DNA of 33,372 bases from Acidobacteriota bacterium. GTDB lineage: Bacteria > Acidobacteriota > Thermoanaerobaculia > Multivoradales > JAHEKO01. Below the pieces are notes generated by a model. It was not told where the DNA came from and searched no databases. It saw only the letters and a program-made list of their open reading frames with translations. The position numbers were made by a program, and so were the translations under genes. The stretch is from assembly GCA_029862975.1 (NCBI GenBank), contig JAOTWP010000036.1:1-33372 (forward strand). The letters run 5' to 3'. Positions 23,964 to 31,679 of the stretch are shown in pieces. How positions within the stretch are numbered: the first letter of the stretch is position 1; the number at the start of each line of letters is the position of its first letter.

Positions 23964-24362
23964 TCAGGGGCGATAGTCGAGCAGCCTGAACTGCTCGGGC
24001 AGGAGCTCCGCGAGCCGCCGGCGCCGTTCCACCCGGCCCGTCTCGTCGACCATGACGACCTCGAGGTCGCCGAACTCGGCCAGCACCTGGCGGCAGGCGC
24101 CGCACGGGCCCGCCTTGGCGGCGGAGGCCACGACGACGCGGCTGAACTCGCGCTGGCCGGCCGCCACGGCGGCACCCACGGCGACGCGCTCGGCGCAGAT
24201 CGTCAGCCCGTACGAGGAGTTCTCGACGTTGCAGCCGGTGAAGATCTCGCCGCCCGCCGTCTCGAGCGCAGCGCCCACGGTGAAGCGCGAGTAGGGCGCG
24301 TAGGCGCGCTGGCGGGCGGCCAGCGCCGCGGCGATGAGGGCCGCGAGGCGATCGTCGCTCAT
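23964..24362 (-). CDS. cdd: Cytidine deaminase
   Basis: This 132-residue enzyme hydrolyses cytidine and deoxycytidine to uridine and deoxyuridine. The zinc site is complete: Cys56 and Glu58 in [17 protein letters not shown], Cys87 and Cys90 in [14 protein letters not shown]. The short length marks the tetrameric (Bacillus/human-like) class. The ATG overlaps the stop of the thymidine phosphorylase gene (ATGA), so the two are translationally coupled; deamination makes pyrimidine nucleosides usable by that phosphorylase. It is the last gene of the minus-strand nucleoside cluster. Confidence 0.95.
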   Translation of the reverse strand: MSDDRLAALIAAALAARQRAYAPYSRFTVGAALETAGGEIFTGCNVENSSYGLTICAERVAVGAAVAAGQREFSRVVVASAAKAGPCGACRQVLAEFGDLEVVMVDETGRVERRRRLAELLPEQFRLLDYRP

Positions 24363-25636
24363 GGCGACGATTCTACCCATGGCATGACGAGCGGCGGCGG
24401 CGCCACCGCCTCGTCGGCCAGGCGCACGAAGTCGAGCGTCGCGAGGCGCGCGCGGTCGCCGAGGACGCGCAGCAGCGGCTGGCCCGCCTCGACCCGGTCG
24501 CCGATCCGCGCCGCGACCTCGAAACCGACGGCGGGATCGACCCGGTCGCCGTGCCGCTTGCGCCCGCCGCCGAGCTCGATCAGGGCGAGACCCAGGGCCT
24601 CGGCGTCGAATGCCGCGACCCAGCCCGCCCGCGCGGCGACGATCTCGCTCGCGGGAGCGAGCGGCCGCGGCGCCTCGAGGTCGCCGCCCTGGGCCGCCAC
24701 CATCCGGGCCAGCGTCTCGCGCCCGGAGCCGTCGTCGAGTGCCCGCCGCAGCATCGCGCGCGCCGCGCCGCCGTCGGCCGCGACCCCGGTGGCGACCAGC
24801 AGCTTGGCGCCCAGCGCGAGCGTCACCGCGACGAGGTCCTTCGGCCCCGCCCCCTCGAGGGTCGCCACCGCTTCGTCGATCTCGTTGGCGTGCCCGACCG
24901 CCCGCCCCAGCGGCTGGCTCATGTCGGTCAGGAGCGCCCCCACCTCGACGCCGTAGCTCCTCCCCACCGTCACCAGCGAGGCGGCGAGCGCGCCGGCCTG
25001 GGCCGGCGTCTTCATGAACGTGCCGCCGCCGCACTTGACGTCGAAGACCAGGGCATCGAGGTCCTCGGCCATCTTCTTCGACAGGATGCTGGCGGTGATG
25101 AGCGGGATGGAAGCGACCGTTCCCGTGACGTCGCGCAGGGCGTAGAGCCGCCGGTCGGCCGGCACCATGTCGGCCGTCGTCCCGGTGATCACGCAGCCGG
25201 CGGCCGCCAGCACGCGGTCGATGCCGGCGGCGTCGAGGTCGGTCGCGAAGCCCGGGATCGACTCCAGCTTGTCGAGCGTTCCGGCCGTCGGCCCGAGGCC
25301 GCGCCCCGAGAGCATCGGCACGTCGAGGCCGCAGCAGGCCAGAAGCGGCGCCAGGACGACCGACACCTTGTCGCCGACGCCGCCCGTCGAGTGCTTGTCG
25401 GCCCGCGGCCGGTCGCGCCCGCCGCGGCGCAGCGTCGCGCCGCTTGCGACCATCGCCGCCGTCAGCGCCGCCGTCTCGGCGGCGGTCATGCCGTTCAGGT
25501 AGACGGCCATCGCCCAGGCCGCCATCTGCTCGTCGCCGACCTCGCCCGCCACGTAGGCGTCGACCCAAGCGTGGATCTCGGGGGCGGCGTGGGCCTGCCC
25601 GTCGCGCTTGGCGGCGATGAACTGGGCGGGGATCAC
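24359..25636 (-). CDS. deoA: Thymidine/pyrimidine-nucleoside phosphorylase
   Basis: This 425-residue enzyme phosphorolyses thymidine, deoxyuridine or uridine to the base and (deoxy)ribose-1-phosphate. The signature [15 protein letters not shown] is the phosphate site; [20 protein letters not shown] and [20 protein letters not shown] line the active site. The helical N-terminus ([15 protein letters not shown]) is typical, and the GTG at 25636 gives the normal family length. The gene lies 38 bases after a purine nucleoside phosphorylase and overlaps cdd by four bases. DeoA and the less specific Pdp cannot be told apart with confidence here. Confidence 0.94.
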   Translation of the reverse strand: MIPAQFIAAKRDGQAHAAPEIHAWVDAYVAGEVGDEQMAAWAMAVYLNGMTAAETAALTAAMVASGATLRRGGRDRPRADKHSTGGVGDKVSVVLAPLLACCGLDVPMLSGRGLGPTAGTLDKLESIPGFATDLDAAGIDRVLAAAGCVITGTTADMVPADRRLYALRDVTGTVASIPLITASILSKKMAEDLDALVFDVKCGGGTFMKTPAQAGALAASLVTVGRSYGVEVGALLTDMSQPLGRAVGHANEIDEAVATLEGAGPKDLVAVTLALGAKLLVATGVAADGGAARAMLRRALDDGSGRETLARMVAAQGGDLEAPRPLAPASEIVAARAGWVAAFDAEALGLALIELGGGRKRHGDRVDPAVGFEVAARIGDRVEAGQPLLRVLGDRARLATLDFVRLADEAVAPPPLVMPWVESSP

Positions 25637-25674
25637 CGGCCACACCCTATCAAGGCCGGCGGCGGCTCCCGGGG

Positions 25675-26502
25675 TCAGTCCGCCAGCCCGGCGAGCACCG
25701 ACTCGACGATCCGCGTCATGCCGCGGCTCGCGCCGGCGGCCGCGGCGAGCACCGCTTCGTGGCCCGTCGCCGCGAGGCAGTCCGGCCGGCACAGGTTGGT
25801 GATCACCGACAGCCCGAGCACCCGCATCCCCCCGTGGCGGGCGGCGATCACCTCGGGCACCGTCGACATGCCGACGGCGTCGGCGCCCAGCCGGCGCAGC
25901 ATGCGGTACTCGGCCCGGGTCTCGAAGCTGGGTCCCGTGAAGCCCGCGTAGACGCCCTGGTGCGCGGTGCAGCCCAGCCGGCGGGCCGCGGCGAGGGCCG
26001 CCGCGACGAGCTCGCGGTCGTAGGGCGCGCTCATGTCGGGAAAGCGGGGCCCCAGGGCGTCGTCGTTGATCCCGAAAAGCGGGCTGTCGAAGAAGAGGTT
26101 GAGGTGGTCCTCGATCACCATGACGTCCCCGGCGGCGAAGGCCGGATTGAGGCCGCCGCTGGCGTTCGAGACCACCAGGAGCTCGCAGCCGAGAGCCCGC
26201 ATCACCCGGATCGGGTAGGTCACCTCGGCCATCGACCAGCCCTCGTAGCGATGGAGCCGCCCTTCCATGACGAGGACGCGGCGGCCGCAGAGCGTGCCGC
26301 AGAGCAGGCGGCCGGCGTGGCCGGCGACCGTCGAGCGCGGAAAGTGCGGCAGCGCGGCGTAGTCGAGCTCGGCCTCGACCGCCACCCGCGCGGCCAACGG
26401 GTGCAGGCCGGTGCCGAGGACGATCCCGGCCGCCGGCTCGGGCGCCCAGCGGCGGCGGATCGCCGCCACCGTCTCCTCCACCCGAGACCGGATCGCGAGC
26501 AC
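25675..26502 (-). CDS. Purine nucleoside phosphorylase, Asn236 type
   Basis: This 275-residue trimeric PNP-family enzyme cleaves purine nucleosides with phosphate. It has VLGTGLHPLA, LPHFPRSTVAGHAGRL, SNASGGLNPAFAAGDVMVIE, FTGPSFETRAEYR and GMSTVPEVIAARH. Glu194 and Asn236 (SVITNLC) correspond to Glu201 and Asn243 of human PNP, the pair that selects 6-oxopurines (inosine, guanosine). The GTG start at 26502 is two bases after the stop of the sister gene, so they are in one operon. It differs from the sister by Asn versus Asp at position 236. Confidence 0.92.
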   Translation of the reverse strand: MLAIRSRVEETVAAIRRRWAPEPAAGIVLGTGLHPLAARVAVEAELDYAALPHFPRSTVAGHAGRLLCGTLCGRRVLVMEGRLHRYEGWSMAEVTYPIRVMRALGCELLVVSNASGGLNPAFAAGDVMVIEDHLNLFFDSPLFGINDDALGPRFPDMSAPYDRELVAAALAAARRLGCTAHQGVYAGFTGPSFETRAEYRMLRRLGADAVGMSTVPEVIAARHGGMRVLGLSVITNLCRPDCLAATGHEAVLAAAAGASRGMTRIVESVLAGLAD

Positions 26503-26504
26503 CG

Positions 26505-27338
26505 TCAGCCCCGTGCGGCCCAGTGCGCCAGCACGCCGCGCACGAGCGCCGCCATGCGGGGCGCCGCGGCGCCGGCGACCGTCACGATGTGCGCCGGGTC
26601 GGCCGGCGCGAGGGCGTCGGGCAGGCACATGTCGGTCACCACCGACAGGCCGAAGACCTTCATGCCCTCGTGGACCGCCACGATGGTCTCGGGGATCGTC
26701 GACATGCCGACGACGTCGGCGCCGATGGCGCGCAGGAAGCGGTACTCGGCCCGCGTCTCGAGGCACGGCCCGGTCACCGCCACCGTGACCCCGCGGTGGG
26801 CCACGAAGTCCTCGCGGCGGGCGACCGCGAGCGCCACCGCGATCAGCTCGGGGTCGTACGGGGCGCTCATGTCCGGGAAGCGGGGGCCGAGGCGGTCGTC
26901 GTTGACGCCGATCAGGGGGTTGTCGCCCAGCAGGTTGATCTGGTCGTCGATCACCATCACGTCGCCGCTCGCGTAGTACGGGTTGAGGCCGCCGGCCGCC
27001 TGGCTGACGACGAGCAGCTCCGCCCCGAGCGCGTGCATCACCCGCACCGGCAGGGTCACCTGGGCGAGCGGATAGCCCTCGTACTTGTGGAAGCGGCCCT
27101 GCATGACGACCACTTCCACCCCGTCGAGGGAGCCCAGCACCAGCCGGCCGGCGTGGGACAGCGCCGTCGAGCGCGGGAAGTGGGGGATGTCGCCGTAGTC
27201 GACGGCGGCCGCGACCTCCATCGCGTCGACCAGCCCACCGAGACCGGTGCCGAGGACGAGCCCGGCCCGCGGGCGGCCCGCCCACACCGCGCGGATGACG
27301 CGGCAGGCTTCCTGGATCTTGTCGTAGAGGTCGAGCAT
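26505..27338 (-). CDS. Purine nucleoside phosphorylase, Asp236 type
   Basis: This 277-residue paralogue of the next gene in the operon aligns in the same register: VLGTGLGGLVDAM, IPHFPRSTALSHAGRL, SQAAGGLNPYYASGDVMVID, VTGPCLETRAEYR, GMSTIPETIVAVH. Glu194 is kept, but the base-contacting Asn is Asp236 (SVVTDMCLPD). In human PNP the corresponding Asn-to-Asp change raises activity on adenosine, so this copy may prefer 6-aminopurines or other purines. Some bacterial homologues naturally carry Asp here and are annotated as inosine/guanosine enzymes, so the preference is not certain. It is the first gene of the nucleoside block. Confidence 0.9.
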   Translation of the reverse strand: MLDLYDKIQEACRVIRAVWAGRPRAGLVLGTGLGGLVDAMEVAAAVDYGDIPHFPRSTALSHAGRLVLGSLDGVEVVVMQGRFHKYEGYPLAQVTLPVRVMHALGAELLVVSQAAGGLNPYYASGDVMVIDDQINLLGDNPLIGVNDDRLGPRFPDMSAPYDPELIAVALAVARREDFVAHRGVTVAVTGPCLETRAEYRFLRAIGADVVGMSTIPETIVAVHEGMKVFGLSVVTDMCLPDALAPADPAHIVTVAGAAAPRMAALVRGVLAHWAARG

Positions 27339-27418
27339 GGAGTGAAGGCTCAGCCGCGCGCCGGCCCATGTCGGCCGGCGTCGGCAGGCGTCGGCAGACC
27401 GGGATCACGTCGAGGCGG

Positions 27419-27424
27419 ATGATA
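27419..27424 (-). promoter_or_regulatory. Candidate -10 box before the nucleoside genes
   Basis: TATCAT on the minus strand lies about 80 bases before the first PNP start in a 231-base gap. No good -35 is visible. It could give the phosphorylase genes expression separate from the shell genes. Confidence 0.3.
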
Positions 27425-27496
27425 CCTCGGAGGCCCACCCTCGTAGCCGCGGCCGGGCGGCGCGTGCCGGCCGGACACGCCCAGGCCGGACACCCT

Positions 27497-27562
27497 AGCC
27501 GAACACGTGCCAGCCGAACACGTGCCAGCCGACCCTGTGCTGGCCCTAGCCGACCACGTGCT
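27497..27562. repeat. 15-base direct repeats after the membrane-protein gene
   Basis: AGCCGAACACGTGCC occurs twice in tandem (27497-27526), then AGCCGACCCTGTGCT (27527-27541), a 6-base spacer and AGCCGACCACGTGCT (27548-27562). The array begins just past the stop of the 27570-28178 gene. Degenerate related units extend toward 27460. Confidence 0.8.
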
Positions 27563-27569
27563 GGCCGAA

Positions 27570-28178
27570 CTACGAGCGGCGGACGAGCGAGGCGGCGATC
27601 TCGCGGACCCTCTCGAGGTCGCGGACGGCGAAGCCGACGACGAAGGAGACGGCGACGTACGCCAGCCGGCCGTGGAGCAGCGCCCAGCCCTGGGTCGTCG
27701 CCCCCACGGACAGCACGGCGACGAAGAACTGCAACAGGAAGAAGACCGCGACGCCCATCACCGCGCCGCTGGCCGGCCGCAGGTAGAGGGGCACCTCGAG
27801 CCGCTCCGGCAGTCCCGAGCGCCGGCGGCCGAGGCGCAGGAGCTCGACGAGGTTGGACAGCGCGCCGCCGGCCGCGCCGGCGAGCATCATCGTGAAGAGC
27901 GTGTTGAGCAGGGCGTAGCGCCTGAGGCCCTCCGAGAGCGCCGCCAGCTCCTGCCCGGGCTGCAGGTACCAGGCGAGCGAGATCGAGAGCGCCAGGCCCG
28001 CGGCGCTCGCCAGGGACACGACGGCGCTGTAGACGACGACCCTGAGGCGGCGGCGCGGCGCCAGCTCCGGCTCGGGCGCCTCCTCGGGGCTCTCCGGCGC
28101 TCCGCCCACGGCCTCGAGCCGGCGTTTGGAGACGATCTGGGTCGCCTCGGGATCCTCACGCTCCTTGCCGGTCCTCAT
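27570..28178 (-). CDS. Polytopic membrane protein in the BMC/nucleoside cluster
   Basis: This 202-residue protein has a charged N-terminal tail of ~45 residues, followed by four hydrophobic helices (starting VVVYSAVVSLASAAGLALSI, LLNTLFTMMLAGAAGGALSN, GAVMGVAVFFLLQFFVAVLS and LAYVAVSFVVGFAVRDLERV). The family is not recognised. AGGAGG six bases before the ATG is a strong ribosome site. It sits between the last shell gene and the first phosphorylase on the same strand, so a role in the pathway (sensing, transport or anchoring) is possible but not shown. Short tandem repeats flank it on both sides. Confidence 0.6.
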   Translation of the reverse strand: MRTGKEREDPEATQIVSKRRLEAVGGAPESPEEAPEPELAPRRRLRVVVYSAVVSLASAAGLALSISLAWYLQPGQELAALSEGLRRYALLNTLFTMMLAGAAGGALSNLVELLRLGRRRSGLPERLEVPLYLRPASGAVMGVAVFFLLQFFVAVLSVGATTQGWALLHGRLAYVAVSFVVGFAVRDLERVREIAASLVRRS

Positions 28179-28191
28179 GGCGGTCCTCCTG

Positions 28192-28233
28192 GGCTGGTCT
28201 CTGGCTGGTCTCCGGCTGGTCCCTGGGCTGGTC
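28192..28233. repeat. Four copies of GGCTGGTC, 11-12 base spacing
   Basis: GGCTGGTC starts at 28192, 28203, 28214 and 28226, ending seven bases or so before the ribosome site of the minus-strand membrane-protein gene (copies read GACCAGCC there). It lies in the 134-base gap that otherwise shows only a weak TAGATT hexamer. Confidence 0.75.
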
Positions 28234-28312
28234 TTTCCGGGCGGTCCTTCCTCCCCGGAGCGAACAATCTACCCAACCGTGACGGCGCCCATTGTGGCGC
28301 ACGGCACAGCGC

Positions 28313-28588
28313 TCAGCCGCTCGCGAGCCGCACGTCGTCGACGACAGCGACGACCAGCGAGCGCACCGGGGCGGCCGGACGCCCGAGGATCTGGCGGGCG
28401 CCGTTGCCCTCGTCGAGGACGAGCACCGTCTCGCCGTGGCCGGCGCCGATGGCGTCGAGGGCGATCACGTAGCCGCCGCTCGGGGCGCCGGCGGCGTCCA
28501 GCAGCTCGGCCAGCAGCAGCTTGCGGCCCGCGACCACGGGGTGGTGGATCGTCGAGACGACCCTGCCCGCGATCCGCGCCAGGATCAC
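28313..28588 (-). CDS. BMC-P shell vertex protein (EutN/CcmL), third copy
   Basis: This 91-residue pentamer-forming shell protein begins MILARIAGRVVSTIHHPVVA and contains the typical LLLAELLDAAGAPSGGYVIA, ALDAIGAGHGETVLVLDEGN and the C-terminal VVAVVDDVRL. BMC-P proteins cap the twelve vertices of the icosahedral shell. It overlaps the upstream BMC-P gene by four bases (ATGA) and is the last shell gene of the operon. The GNGARQILGR segment fits the usual loop before the final strand. Confidence 0.93.
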   Translation of the reverse strand: MILARIAGRVVSTIHHPVVAGRKLLLAELLDAAGAPSGGYVIALDAIGAGHGETVLVLDEGNGARQILGRPAAPVRSLVVAVVDDVRLASG

Positions 28589-28875
28589 CGCTCGCTCCCC
28601 GGCGCAGCGTCGAGCTCGACGTCGTCGACCAGCCCGACGACGGCGTCGTCGACCGGCACGAAGCTCGGGTCGAGCGTCAGCGCGGCCTCGCGGCTGGCGA
28701 CCCAGTAGATCACCTGGCCGCGGCCGGCCATGCGGGTGCCGTCGGCGCAGACCAGGGGCTCGCCCGCCGGCTCGCCGCGGCGGTCGAGCGGCTGCACCCA
28801 GAGCAGGGGCGTGCCGGCCAGGCCGTCGGCGAGGACGCTCGCGACGACGGTGCCGATCACCCGTCCCAGGAGCAC
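28585..28875 (-). CDS. BMC-P shell vertex protein (EutN/CcmL), second copy
   Basis: This 96-residue vertex protein begins MLLGRVIGTVVASVLADGLA and continues with PLLWVQPLDRRGEPAGEPLV. It is the most divergent of the three: the usual 'D-x-x-G-A-G-x-G-E-x-V' stretch reads GTRMAGRGQVIYWVASREA, while the ending PVDDAVVGLVDDVEL is standard. It overlaps the upstream BMC-T gene by 19 bases and the next BMC-P by four. Divergence may mean that it occupies particular vertices or mixes with the others. Confidence 0.9.
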   Translation of the reverse strand: MLLGRVIGTVVASVLADGLAGTPLLWVQPLDRRGEPAGEPLVCADGTRMAGRGQVIYWVASREAALTLDPSFVPVDDAVVGLVDDVELDAAPGSER

Positions 28876-29552
28876 GTGGCCTCCTCCGGGTACTCGGCCC
28901 CCGCCGGCTCGAGATGAGGGCTGGCGGCGAAGCGGGTCGTCGCGTCGAGCAGCAGGCGCAGGCTGCCGTCGAGACGCGGCAGGAGAGCGGTGCGCAGCAG
29001 CTGGTTGCCGGCCCGCTCGACGCAGATCTCGACGGCCGCCGCGGCGTCCGTCAGGCTGCCGCTCAGGAGCGCCAGGGCGCGGCCGCCGAGATCGTCGGCC
29101 AGCCGCACCTCGCCGATCCCGACGGGCGTGCCCTTGACGGCGGCGTCGACGGCGGCGAGCAGAGCCGGCGAGGCAGTCGTCTCGATGACCGCCAGCGCCT
29201 CGCCCACGAGCTCGCGGCGGGTCCCGAGCACGGCGTCGTGGAGCGCCGGGTGCACGTCGGAGAGCAGCACGCAGTCGCGCAGCGCGCGCTCCGTCTCGCC
29301 GACCTCCACCCCCGCCCGGAAGGCCTCCTCGGTGCTCGCCACGCTGCCACCGACGAGGACGAGGAACCGCCCGGGGTGGACCGTCCCGCAGCGCAAGAGC
29401 GCGATGGGGGCGCGCTTGACCATCCGATCGCCGGCCAGGATGCCGCAGGCCAGGGTCTCGAACTCGAGCAGGGCGAGGGCGGCGTGCCGCCTGGTCTCGC
29501 GCGCCCTTGGGGTCCCTGCCCTCGGGGTGCGTGCCATCGGGGTGCGTGCCAT
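28857..29552 (-). CDS. BMC-T shell protein (tandem BMC domains, PduT-like layout)
   Basis: This 231-residue protein has two fused BMC domains that form a pseudohexameric trimer tile. Domain 1 runs from HAALALLEFETLACGILAGD through LLRCGTVHPGRFLVLVGGSV; a linker DCVLLSDVHPAL leads to domain 2, EALAVIETTASPALLAAVDA through GRALALLSGSLTDAAAAVE. A Cys in the linker and one in domain 1 are of note, because PduT binds an Fe-S cluster at its pore; I cannot place these Cys in the pore from sequence. The N-terminus MARTP-MARTP-RAGTP is a 15-base repeat product, so the true start may be either Met. It begins 4 bases after the aldehyde dehydrogenase stop. Confidence 0.88.
   Translation of the reverse strand: MARTPMARTPRAGTPRARETRRHAALALLEFETLACGILAGDRMVKRAPIALLRCGTVHPGRFLVLVGGSVASTEEAFRAGVEVGETERALRDCVLLSDVHPALHDAVLGTRRELVGEALAVIETTASPALLAAVDAAVKGTPVGIGEVRLADDLGGRALALLSGSLTDAAAAVEICVERAGNQLLRTALLPRLDGSLRLLLDATTRFAASPHLEPAGAEYPEEATCSWDG
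29507..29551. repeat. 15-base tandem repeat at the start of the BMC-T gene
   Basis: Units TTGGGGTCCCTGCCC, TCGGGGTGCGTGCCA and TCGGGGTGCGTGCCA are in tandem on the + strand. On the minus strand they encode MARTP-MARTP-RAGTP and duplicate the start codon. Confidence 0.85.
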
Positions 29553-29556
29553 CGGG

Positions 29557-31014
29557 TCAGACGATCCGGAAGTGGTCGACGAGCACGCAGCGCCGCAGCC
29601 GGCTGAAGCTCACCGGTCCGGTCAGTCCCTCGCCGGTCGGGCTCGCGATCGTGAAGCTGGTGTGACCCTCGCCGCCCTCGCCGAGCCCGGCGTAGAACGG
29701 GCCGTTCTTCGTGAAGATGCTCGTGTCGATCGTCCGCGCCATCCGGCTCAGGGCGCCGATGTCGCGCGAGTACATGCCGGCGGAGTGGCCGAAGCCGTGC
29801 TCCGCCTCCTTGGCGAGCTCGATGGCGCGATCGACGTCGGCCACCGCCGTGACGGGCAGCACCGGCATCATCTGCTCGGTCCAGACGAGGGGGTGGTCGT
29901 TGGGCACCCGGGCCACGGCCAGGCGGGGGTCGCCCTGCACGGGGATCCCGGCCCGCTCGAGGATCACGGCGGCGTTCTTGCCGATCAGGTCCTTGGCGAC
30001 GACGGCGCGCCGCCGCGGCCCCCGGTCCTCCGCGAAGATCACCTTCTCCACCCGCGCGAGCTCGCCCTCGTCGAGCACGTAGGCGCCGTGGCGGCCGAGC
30101 TGCCGTACGAGCTCGTCGGCGATGCTCGCGACGGCGATGACCTCTTTCTCGTCGGTGCAGACGATGTTGTTGTCGAAGGAGGCGCCGGCGACGATGCTGC
30201 GCGCGGCCAGCTCGAGGTCGGCGGTGGCGTCGACCACGACGGGGGGATTGCCCGGGCCGGCGCAGATCGCCCGCTTGCCGCTCTGCATCGCCTGGCGCAC
30301 GACGCCGCTGCCGCCGGTGACGGCAAGCAGCCGCACGCCGCGGTGGGTCATCAGCGCCTGGGCCGACTCGATGGTCGGCTCGGCGACGGCCGTCACCAGG
30401 TTCTCCGGACCGCCGGCGCGGACGATCGCCCGGTGCAGCAGGCGGACGTTGGCCATCGAGCACTCGCGGGCGGCGGGGTGCACGTTGAAGACGACGCTGT
30501 TGCCGGCGGCGAGCATCGCGATCGCGTTGCAGATGATGGTCGAGGTCGGATTGGTCGTCGGCGTGATGGCGCCGATGACGCCGTAGGGCGCGTACTCCGT
30601 CAGCGTCAGGCCGTTGTCGCCCGTCACCGCCTGCGGCCGCAGCACCTCGGTGCCGGAGGTCTTGCGGGCGACGAGGCGGTTCTTGACGACCTTGTCGGCG
30701 CGGCGGCCCAGCCCGGTCTCCTCGTGGGCGTGGCGGGCGAGCTCCTCGGCGCTCTCGAGCATCGACTCGCGGATCGCGGCGACGACCGCCTCGCGCCCCG
30801 CCAGCGTCATGCCGTCGAAGCGGTGGAAGGCCTCGCCGGACGCCGCCACGGCATCGTCGATGGTGGCGAAGACGCCCTCGCCGAGCGCCGCCGCCGGGGA
30901 GCGGCGCGGCATCGGGAGGGGCGCGCCGCCGCCGCCGAGCCGCTCGGCCAGCCGCCGGGCGATCGTGTCCACCTGGCCCGCCGTCAGCCGGACGGCCTGC
31001 CCCGCCGGGCTCAT
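29557..31014 (-). CDS. CoA-acylating aldehyde dehydrogenase of the BMC (PduP/EutE type)
   Basis: This 485-residue enzyme oxidises acetaldehyde to acetyl-CoA with NAD and CoA. Catalytic Cys286 lies in ASFDNNIVCTDEKEV, with the family blocks GVIGAITPTTNPTSTIICNA, AVTGGSGVVRQAM and AICAGPGNPPVVVD. The N-terminal ~27 residues (LTAGQVDTIARRLAERLG) form an amphipathic helix followed by a Gly/Pro linker, as expected of an encapsulation peptide that targets cargo to the shell. In this locus the aldehyde would come from DeoC. Its ATG overlaps the stop of the preceding BMC-P gene. Confidence 0.94.
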   Translation of the reverse strand: MSPAGQAVRLTAGQVDTIARRLAERLGGGGAPLPMPRRSPAAALGEGVFATIDDAVAASGEAFHRFDGMTLAGREAVVAAIRESMLESAEELARHAHEETGLGRRADKVVKNRLVARKTSGTEVLRPQAVTGDNGLTLTEYAPYGVIGAITPTTNPTSTIICNAIAMLAAGNSVVFNVHPAARECSMANVRLLHRAIVRAGGPENLVTAVAEPTIESAQALMTHRGVRLLAVTGGSGVVRQAMQSGKRAICAGPGNPPVVVDATADLELAARSIVAGASFDNNIVCTDEKEVIAVASIADELVRQLGRHGAYVLDEGELARVEKVIFAEDRGPRRRAVVAKDLIGKNAAVILERAGIPVQGDPRLAVARVPNDHPLVWTEQMMPVLPVTAVADVDRAIELAKEAEHGFGHSAGMYSRDIGALSRMARTIDTSIFTKNGPFYAGLGEGGEGHTSFTIASPTGEGLTGPVSFSRLRRCVLVDHFRIV

Positions 31015-31313
31015 GCCTCGGGCGCCCCCTTGCGATACACCTCCTCGCCGTCGACCTCCCAGCTGTCGACGATGGCCATGACGACCGCGTCGACCGGCTT
31101 CTTGTCGGTCTCCACGGTCTGCCGGGCCGACGAGCCGCTGGCAAAGAGCACCATCTCGCCGACGCCGGCGCCCACGGCGTCGACCGCCACCACCGAGCCG
31201 CCGGAAGGCCGGTTGTCGGGCCCGACGACGCCCAGCATCAGGAACCGGAAGCCCTGAAGCTGCGGGTCCTTCTGGCTGGCGACGACGGTGCCCAGTACCT
31301 TGGCGAGTCTCAC
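31011..31313 (-). CDS. BMC-P shell vertex protein (EutN/CcmL), first copy
   Basis: This 100-residue vertex protein begins [20 protein letters not shown] and has the most canonical body of the three: [40 protein letters not shown] and [17 protein letters not shown]. It starts 13 bases after the BMC-H stop and overlaps the aldehyde dehydrogenase gene by four bases, so its translation is probably coupled to that of the main cargo enzyme. Confidence 0.94.
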   Translation of the reverse strand: MRLAKVLGTVVASQKDPQLQGFRFLMLGVVGPDNRPSGGSVVAVDAVGAGVGEMVLFASGSSARQTVETDKKPVDAVVMAIVDSWEVDGEEVYRKGAPEA

Positions 31314-31326
31314 GGCCGCTGCCCGC

Positions 31327-31623
31327 CTACTTCTTGGCCGGCTCGGTCCCGCGGCCCAGGGGGATCACCAGGTCGACGCTGGTGTGCGGACGGGCGATGA
31401 CGTGCACGGCCACCACGTCGCCGACCCGCGCCGCGGCCGTCTGCCCGGCGTCGCAGGCCGCCTTGACCGCGGCGACGTCGCCGCGGACGACGGCGGTGGT
31501 GTAGCCGCCGCCCGTCTTCTCGTAGCTCACGAGCTCGACGCGCGCGGCCTTGACCATCGCGTCGGCGGCCTCGACCATGGCCGGAAAGCTCCGGCACTCG
31601 ATCATTCCCAAAGCTTCTGACAT
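31327..31623 (-). CDS. BMC-H hexameric shell protein
   Basis: This 98-residue single BMC-domain protein forms the hexagonal tiles that make up most of the shell. It begins [20 protein letters not shown] and has the pore-edge segment [20 protein letters not shown], then [25 protein letters not shown] with good spacing precedes the ATG. It is the only BMC-H in the window. The 56 bases before it hold a hairpin and this strong ribosome site, which may raise its output relative to its neighbours. Confidence 0.95.
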   Translation of the reverse strand: MSEALGMIECRSFPAMVEAADAMVKAARVELVSYEKTGGGYTTAVVRGDVAAVKAACDAGQTAAARVGDVVAVHVIARPHTSVDLVIPLGRGTEPAKK

Positions 31624-31641
31624 TGCGTCCTCCTGACGAGT

Positions 31642-31658
31642 CGGGTCCGTCGGACCCG
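31642..31658 (-). promoter_or_regulatory. Intercistronic hairpin before BMC-H
   Basis: A 7-bp perfect stem (31642-31648 with 31652-31658) with a 3-base loop lies 19 bases ahead of the BMC-H start, between two shell genes. No T run follows, so it is more likely a transcript-processing or stabilising structure than a terminator. Confidence 0.45.
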
Positions 31659-31679
31659 GGTTGCGTTTGCGCTGATGCC

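Noticed and set aside
27339-27569. Purine or other riboswitch in front of the PNP genes
   Set aside because: No conserved purine-aptamer core or comparable fold is visible; the gap holds 15-base repeats, short GTCGGCAGGC repeats and a weak -10 only.
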